Assembly: GCA_002334915.1 (NCBI GenBank)
Contig: DDCQ01000076.1
Location: 23,626-42,889, forward strand
DNA: 19,264 nt
Source: Porticoccaceae bacterium UBA2002
GTDB taxonomy: Bacteria > Pseudomonadota > Gammaproteobacteria > Pseudomonadales > Porticoccaceae
Direction of reading: 5' to 3'
Positions 15,287 through 19,264 of the stretch are shown here, in pieces. A program made the translations under genes and the position numbers. The notes under the pieces were generated by a model that saw nothing but the letters and a program-made list of their open reading frames with translations, was not told the origin of the DNA and did no database searches. Position 1 is the first letter of the stretch, and each line of letters begins with the position of its first letter.

Positions 15287-15320
15287 GTAGTGCTCGCCTG
15301 GCAATAGAGCCGAGCACTAC
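15287..15320. terminator. Strong hairpin between convergent thioesterase and VOC genes
   Basis: GTAGTGCTCG (15287-15296) and CGAGCACTAC (15311-15320) are perfect 10-base arms around a 14-base loop, starting nine bases after the thioesterase stop and 28 bases before the VOC stop. The T-tract is imperfect on both sides (TGATTCTTT on plus; TAATAATTTC on minus). Placement between two convergent stops supports a shared bidirectional terminator or 3'-end stabiliser. Confidence 0.6.
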
Positions 15321-15347
15321 CCGGTCTGAATGATTCTTTATCCTCGC

Positions 15348-15719
15348 TTAGTCCATACGCAGCAGAGCACAGATTTTATTGCCCGCGGGATCGCGCAGAT
15401 AGGCCAGATACATACCACTATCGCGAACACCCGGAGCGTCTTCACAGGTCGTACCGCCATTGGCCACACCAGCGGCATGCCAGGCATCACCCTGCTCTGT
15501 GCTAGTCACATTAAAGCCAATAGTACTGCCGTTGCCATGACAGGCTGGCTCACCATCAATAGGCACGCTTAACCCCAGAACAGAATCACCGTTAAAATAG
15601 AAGCATCGACCTTTGGGGTCTATAACCCCTGCTTTGTAACCCAGTTCACCTAAAATGGCATCGTAGAATTTCTTTGACTCTTCGATGCTATTGGCACCGA
15701 GCATAATATGACTAAACAT
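15348..15719 (-). CDS. VOC-family (glyoxalase/bleomycin-resistance-like) protein
   Basis: A 123-residue vicinal-oxygen-chelate fold protein with the paired beta-alpha-beta-beta-beta layout: HIMLGANSIEESKKFYDAILGELGY at the start and YLAYLRDPAGNKICALLRMD at the end. His4 is a usual metal ligand. At the last ligand position (GNKIxA), where glyoxalase-type members have Glu, this protein has Cys, a variant seen in many small VOC proteins of unknown function; metal binding and catalysis are therefore uncertain. ATG 15719 follows an AAAGAG stretch. It is convergent with the thioesterase and separated by 131 bases from the hydrolase gene upstream on the same strand. No specific substrate can be given. 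Confidence 0.85.
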   Translation of the reverse strand: MFSHIMLGANSIEESKKFYDAILGELGYKAGVIDPKGRCFYFNGDSVLGLSVPIDGEPACHGNGSTIGFNVTSTEQGDAWHAAGVANGGTTCEDAPGVRDSGMYLAYLRDPAGNKICALLRMD

Positions 15720-15850
15720 AGTTTTCTCTTTTTATAGTTGCAGGTTAATTGATTTTATAGGCAGGCAAAGTGAGTTTTTCTTGCCCGTAACTACCGGATC
15801 AGTGTGCTACATAGCCCCGGGCAGATCAAACCAATTATCCTTAGATTGAG

Positions 15851-16819
15851 TTATTTAACAGCGATATTCTGATTCACAAAATCGACAATGGCAGGGCCAA
15901 CAATACTGGGTTGCATATAGGTAATATTATGGCCGCCATCCTCAATCGCAATAAGCTCGGCATGGGGAATAGCCAGTAGCAAATTTTCACTGCCCATAAA
16001 AGGCACAGTGGCATCATCTGTGCCCCAGATAGCCAGAGTTGGAATACCCTGCTCGCCCAGGGTATTAAAACTTCCCAACGCATTAAACAGATTAAAATGG
16101 CGCAGTGTAGAGACCAGAGATTCCACAAAGCCTCTGTGCTGCATCTGCTTGCCCACCTTGAGCACAAATTCCCCTCTGGGAATAGCCAGGGGGTCATCTA
16201 TTTTGGCCATCTCGGTTTCGGTAATATCACTGACCAGCATTTTGTCGGCAAACATATGCCCGAGCCATTCCCCAACTAGGGGGATATTAATCAAACTATA
16301 GGAGGCCGGTTGCTTGGTCATAAAACCGGCGGGAGCTATTAGGGACATGGTTGCAACCCGCTGGGGATAAGCCTCGGTAAAATGGCCCAAAATAGCACCG
16401 CCCATAGAATAACCAACCAGATGCACTGGCTGCGAGAGATCCTGCTGGTCCAATAGTTCCTTGAGAGACTGCACATAGAGCTGCGCGTTATAGTCTGTGG
16501 ATGGTCGCTCAGAAAAGCCGCGGCCAAAATGGTCGTAAACCAGTATTTGATATCCCGCATCTATAAAAAACTGCCGAACCCCGTCCCAGACAAAATGGGG
16601 CGTAGAAAAACCATGCACCAATACCAGCGTCTGGCCATTGCTCTTAGCCTCGCTGGGCAAATACCAGCGGTAGTACAAATTACCCTGAGTCAATGGTGCC
16701 CAGGCACCATCAGAGGGAAGGTCTGCCGCGGAAATAGACTTTAAACCATAGGTTTTACTGGTATAGGGCAGAGCCAGCCCCAGAGTAATAATCAGTAGTA
16801 TCAGCGCCGCTATCTTCAT
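15851..16819 (-). CDS. Exported or membrane-anchored alpha/beta hydrolase
   Basis: A 322-residue alpha/beta-hydrolase-fold enzyme. Residues 4-18 are hydrophobic (uncleaved anchor or signal peptide), so it should act in the periplasm. The oxyanion motif HGFSTPHFVWDG is at about 69-80, DHFGRGFS at 96-103, the nucleophile elbow GYSMGG with Ser138, the acid Asp269 in WGTDDATVP and the base His297 in DGGHN. A complete triad is therefore present and it is likely an esterase, lipase-like hydrolase or C-C bond hydrolase. ATG 16819 has AGGGA upstream. It begins 39 bases after the stop of the M20 peptidase gene on the same strand, so the two are probably co-transcribed and may act on related periplasmic substrates. 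No closer subfamily can be set by reading. Confidence 0.88.
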   Translation of the reverse strand: MKIAALILLIITLGLALPYTSKTYGLKSISAADLPSDGAWAPLTQGNLYYRWYLPSEAKSNGQTLVLVHGFSTPHFVWDGVRQFFIDAGYQILVYDHFGRGFSERPSTDYNAQLYVQSLKELLDQQDLSQPVHLVGYSMGGAILGHFTEAYPQRVATMSLIAPAGFMTKQPASYSLINIPLVGEWLGHMFADKMLVSDITETEMAKIDDPLAIPRGEFVLKVGKQMQHRGFVESLVSTLRHFNLFNALGSFNTLGEQGIPTLAIWGTDDATVPFMGSENLLLAIPHAELIAIEDGGHNITYMQPSIVGPAIVDFVNQNIAVK

Positions 16820-16858
16820 TATCCCAATCCCTAAAACGAAGTTACTTTAAACCAATAA

Positions 16859-18316
16859 TTACTTAGCTGTGCCCTGGGCAATAATTCTTATATAGCCCCG
16901 CACTCCCTGGGCATAGTCAGCCACCGAAATTTTCTCATTAGTGCCATGAAAGCCGGTCAGCAATTCTGGTGTCAACCGAAGTGGATTAAACCTGTAAGCA
17001 TTGTCCGCCATTTGGCCATAGTGGCGGCTATCTGAAGCGGCGATCATCAAACCGGGCGCCACCGGAATATCTCCATGTATCTCACGCATGCTCTGGGCAA
17101 TAATGGCAAACCCCGGTGCCTTCCAGTCAGATACTGAGGAGGCATTGGCACCACTGCGGCGCTGTACAGAAATACTGTCACTGGCCACCAGATCAGTCAC
17201 ATAGTTTTCTACGCTATCCATAGAATCTCTGGGATGAATTCTAAAGTTTACCGTGGCCACTGCTTCAATAGGCAAGACATTGGTTTTTACGCTGCCCGAC
17301 AGCATAGTAGGTGCAGTGGTTGTACGCAGCATTGCATTGGTACTGGGCGCGGCACTAAGTTGGTCGTCAATTAAGCCAGCAAATAGCCATTGATTGGCAA
17401 AAAATACTCTGGGCACAAAGGGCATATGGCGGCTGATCTTATCAAACATATCTGCAGCAAGACCCTCCAGCCCGCCAGGTACCGGATTTTCTTCAAGCAG
17501 GGTAATGGCTCGGGCCAGATCCGTAATGGCACTGGTTTGCGGTGGCATGGACGAGTGCCCGCCCTCTGCTGCAGCTACAATATCCAGAGTAAGCGTGCCT
17601 TTTTCGGCAACATTAATCGCCGCCACCAGACTGTCGACTCCGGCAATCAGTCCATCAAATATAAAAGAACCCTCATCCAGGGACCAGGCCAGCTGAACCC
17701 CCTGATCCTTAAGATACGCAGCCACAGCAGCGGCGCCTTCTGGACCACCAATTTCCTCATCATGGCCAAAACTAAGATACAGAGTTCTCACCGGCTGATG
17801 GCCAGCTTCCAATAGATAGGTCACGGCTTCAAGAATACCCAGTACCCCACTTTTATCGTCCAGTGCTCCGCGCCCCCAGATAGTGCCATCGACAATGGCA
17901 CCAGAGAAAGGTGGCTGCTGCCACTGGCTTTCAGAACCCGGAATCACCGGCACAACATCATAGTGGCCCGTCACCAAAATAGGCTGCAGACTGGGATCAG
18001 AACCAGGCCAGCGGTAGAGCATGCTGTCGTTAAGCTGGATATACTCCAGACTCTCCTGAACGCTGGGATAGCTGGTATGAACCCAGTCGATAAAACCAGA
18101 GAATTGAGACTGATCTTTTAGTTCTGGCGACTGGTAAGACACTGTCTGGAATTGAATAGACTGAGAAAGGCGCTCTGCCAGTGCAGATTCATTGAGCTCA
18201 ATTTCAACCCCAGCAGTGTTAACTGCTGTCGGGGGCTGGTGCATCAGAGTGCGCACAACCACCACTATTAGAAGAAGTGCAATGGCACCTATGCCCGCAA
18301 TAAGAAGTCGTTTCAC
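16859..18316 (-). CDS. Membrane-anchored M20 metallopeptidase (PM20D1/CPS1-like)
   Basis: A 485-residue di-zinc M20 peptidase. Residues 4-24 are a strongly hydrophobic N-terminal anchor with a short basic start, so the enzyme faces the periplasm. The metal and catalytic motifs are complete: GHYDVVPV (His118, Asp120 catalytic partner), GRGALDDKSG (bridging Asp153), GHDEEIGG (catalytic Glu187, ligand Glu188), SLDEG (Asp214) and FHGTNE (His about 457). The dimerisation domain with GHSSMPP lies in the middle. The overall pattern matches yeast carboxypeptidase S and PM20D1, which cleave C-terminal residues from blocked dipeptides or hydrolyse N-acyl amino acids. The start is GTG 18316 with AGGT seven bases upstream; the overlapping ATG at 18318 is in another frame. 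The alpha/beta hydrolase follows after 39 bases. Confidence 0.92.
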   Translation of the reverse strand: MKRLLIAGIGAIALLLIVVVVRTLMHQPPTAVNTAGVEIELNESALAERLSQSIQFQTVSYQSPELKDQSQFSGFIDWVHTSYPSVQESLEYIQLNDSMLYRWPGSDPSLQPILVTGHYDVVPVIPGSESQWQQPPFSGAIVDGTIWGRGALDDKSGVLGILEAVTYLLEAGHQPVRTLYLSFGHDEEIGGPEGAAAVAAYLKDQGVQLAWSLDEGSFIFDGLIAGVDSLVAAINVAEKGTLTLDIVAAAEGGHSSMPPQTSAITDLARAITLLEENPVPGGLEGLAADMFDKISRHMPFVPRVFFANQWLFAGLIDDQLSAAPSTNAMLRTTTAPTMLSGSVKTNVLPIEAVATVNFRIHPRDSMDSVENYVTDLVASDSISVQRRSGANASSVSDWKAPGFAIIAQSMREIHGDIPVAPGLMIAASDSRHYGQMADNAYRFNPLRLTPELLTGFHGTNEKISVADYAQGVRGYIRIIAQGTAK

Positions 18317-18346
18317 ATTGATACCTGTTTATGGCTTAAAGTAAGC

Positions 18347-18358
18347 TTGCTGCAGCAA
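18347..18358. promoter_or_regulatory. 12-bp perfect palindrome in the M20/csaA divergent gap
   Basis: TTGCTGCAGCAA is self-complementary and lies in the 120-base gap between two divergent genes, 31 bases upstream of the M20 start and about 80 bases upstream of the csaA-like start. It could be an operator; a chance palindrome is also possible. Confidence 0.2.
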
Positions 18359-18436
18359 TGCTAGCAGCCCAAGAGGGGTTTGGCATCCACTAATTGATGG
18401 CTTTAAACTCTCTATAAATGTACAGGCACTTATAAA

Positions 18437-18787
18437 ATGACTGATTCAATCAACGATCTAAGCTGGGCAGAATTTGAACGGGTTGACCTAAGGGTTGGCA
18501 CAGTGGTCGCCGCAGAGATTTTTAAACAGGCCATCAAGCCGGCGATTAAACTTAGTATTGATTTTGGCGCCGATATCGGCATTAAAAAGTCCTCTGCCCA
18601 GATTACCGATCACTATGACCCGGAGGCATTAATTGGCAAGCAGATCGCGGCAGTGGTCAATTTCCCGAAAAAGCAGATTGGCCCCATTATGTCAGAATGC
18701 CTGGTTACCGGATTTGTGCAGGATGACGGCAGTATTATTTTGGCCGTGCCCGATAAGAAAGCGGCTAATGGTTCTCGCCTGGCTTAG
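18437..18787 (+). CDS. csaA: tRNA-binding-domain protein, CsaA-like
   Basis: A 116-residue protein consisting almost wholly of an OB-fold tRNA-binding domain (EMAP/Trbp111 type). It has the family marks FERVDLRVGTVVAAE (about 12-26), KLSIDFG, SSAQITDHYDPEALIGKQIAAVVNFPKKQIGPIMSECLVTG (conserved in about 54-95) and a C-terminal LAVPDKKAANGSRLA. Length and order match CsaA, described as a homodimeric protein with secretion-related chaperone activity in Bacillus and tRNA-binding activity in relatives. It acts in the cytoplasm. ATG 18437 is the natural family start, although only a distant AGG precedes it. It is monocistronic as seen here: divergent from the M20 gene and convergent with the broken gene at 18833. 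Confidence 0.92.
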   Translation: MTDSINDLSWAEFERVDLRVGTVVAAEIFKQAIKPAIKLSIDFGADIGIKKSSAQITDHYDPEALIGKQIAAVVNFPKKQIGPIMSECLVTGFVQDDGSIILAVPDKKAANGSRLA

Positions 18788-18832
18788 CAAGGCGAAAAAA
18801 CGAGAGGAAGTCCGAGAAGAGCAAATCCGCAA

Positions 18833-19264
18833 TCAGTGTTTTCCTCGACTCCAACCAGTTTGCTCTAACGCCTGATGGGCAAAATCTGCCGCTGGCGCTT
18901 CTAACTCTGTGGCCATGGTGTCGTTCCAGCGATTTAAAAAGCCAAACAGCGATACCACCGCCACTATTTCTACGACTTCTCCCTCAGAGAAGAATTCTTT
19001 TAGCGCTGCAAAATCACTGGGCTCTGTGGCATTGGGCTGCATTGCTGCATGCCAGCCAAAGCGCAGGGCGACGCGCTCTCTGTCGCTAAACAGGGGCGAC
19101 TATTCAAACTCAAAGGCGGCGGCGATTTTTGCTTCGGCGGCACCAGCGCGATGGGCCGAGTGGGAGGTATGGGCCTGACAGTAGTTACAGCCACTGGCGC
19201 GGCTGCTGACCAGTGCAATCAGCTGTTTAAGCTCAGGCTTAATGTCGCCGGTTTGCAGTATGGT
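18833..19264 (-). pseudogene. Carboxymuconolactone decarboxylase/AhpD-like protein, interrupted by an amber codon and cut by window edge
   Basis: Translation on the minus strand from the right edge gives one continuous frame with a CMD/alkylhydroperoxidase domain: LKQLIALVSSRASGC-NYCQAH (the CxxC...H redox motif), then HSAHRAGAAEAKIAAAFEFE, a TAG at 19102-19100, and without frame change SPLFSDRERVALRFGWHAA and on to a normal C-terminus ending SRGKH at 18833. Homologous members run through this point with a residue such as Ser, Thr or Asp in FEFExSPLFSD, so the TAG looks like a point nonsense mutation rather than a frameshift. The CxxC active site precedes the stop, but the truncated product would lose the C-terminal helices. 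The N-terminus lies off the right edge. A sequencing error would restore a normal gene. Convergent with csaA. Confidence 0.75.

Noticed and set aside
17390..17815. 141-residue plus-strand reading frame inside the M20 peptidase gene
   Set aside because: It lies wholly antisense to a gene with complete M20 motifs, shows no recognisable domain and has no ribosome-binding site; it is a shadow frame.
19100..19102. Pyrrolysine or programmed readthrough at the amber codon
   Set aside because: No context supports it: the family is not known to use pyrrolysine, and no stimulatory structure is visible. A simple mutation or read error is more likely.
1..19264. CRISPR arrays, insertion sequences, tRNA/rRNA genes, integrase or toxin-antitoxin genes
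   Set aside because: No repeated spacer pattern, transposase, integrase, tRNA-like fold or small paired ORFs were seen on reading both strands.

Overview
The window looks like a chromosome segment of a Gram-negative heterotroph. It encodes a TonB-dependent outer-membrane receptor, exported peptidases with Sec-type signals, and mostly Shine-Dalgarno-led genes with several TTG/GTG starts. The mix of TonB receptor, S9 peptidase, GMC oxidoreductase and GH36 galactosidase would fit a marine gammaproteobacterium of the Cellvibrionales/Porticoccaceae type. That placement is inference from gene content and style, not a marker-based assignment. I see no rRNA, tRNA, CRISPR array, insertion sequence or phage gene.

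Region 1 (1-10709) reads as one accessory uptake and catabolism locus. Four genes point left: a D-amino-acid transaminase, a TonB-dependent receptor, an exported S9 serine peptidase and an aldehyde dehydrogenase that runs off the left edge. Diverging rightward are a TetR regulator, a GMC-type FAD alcohol dehydrogenase preceded by an 18-codon leader ORF, and an MFS transporter. A second TetR regulator, about 70% identical to the first by eye, closes the block on the opposite strand with its stop codon overlapping that of the transporter. The transaminase and receptor promoters share a 20-bp box (16/20 identical) that includes a TTGACT -35 hexamer. In the transaminase/TetR gap this box lies where two divergent promoters overlap. 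A reasonable model is uptake of an unknown peptide- or amide-containing compound through the receptor, cleavage by the S9 enzyme, transport by the MFS protein, and catabolism by D-transaminase, alcohol and aldehyde oxidation under the paired TetR repressors. The substrate cannot be read from the sequence.

Region 2 (11130-15278) is an alpha-galactoside module: a sodium/sugar symporter (SSS/SLC5 family) and a cytoplasmic GH36 alpha-galactosidase that meet tail to tail with overlapping stop codons, followed by a divergent small hotdog-fold thioesterase.

Region 3 (15348-19264) is a more ordinary mix: a VOC-family protein, a probable two-gene unit of a membrane-anchored M20 peptidase (PM20D1/CPS1-like) and an exported alpha/beta hydrolase, a CsaA-like tRNA-binding-domain protein, and a carboxymuconolactone decarboxylase/AhpD-like gene cut by an in-frame amber codon and by the window edge.
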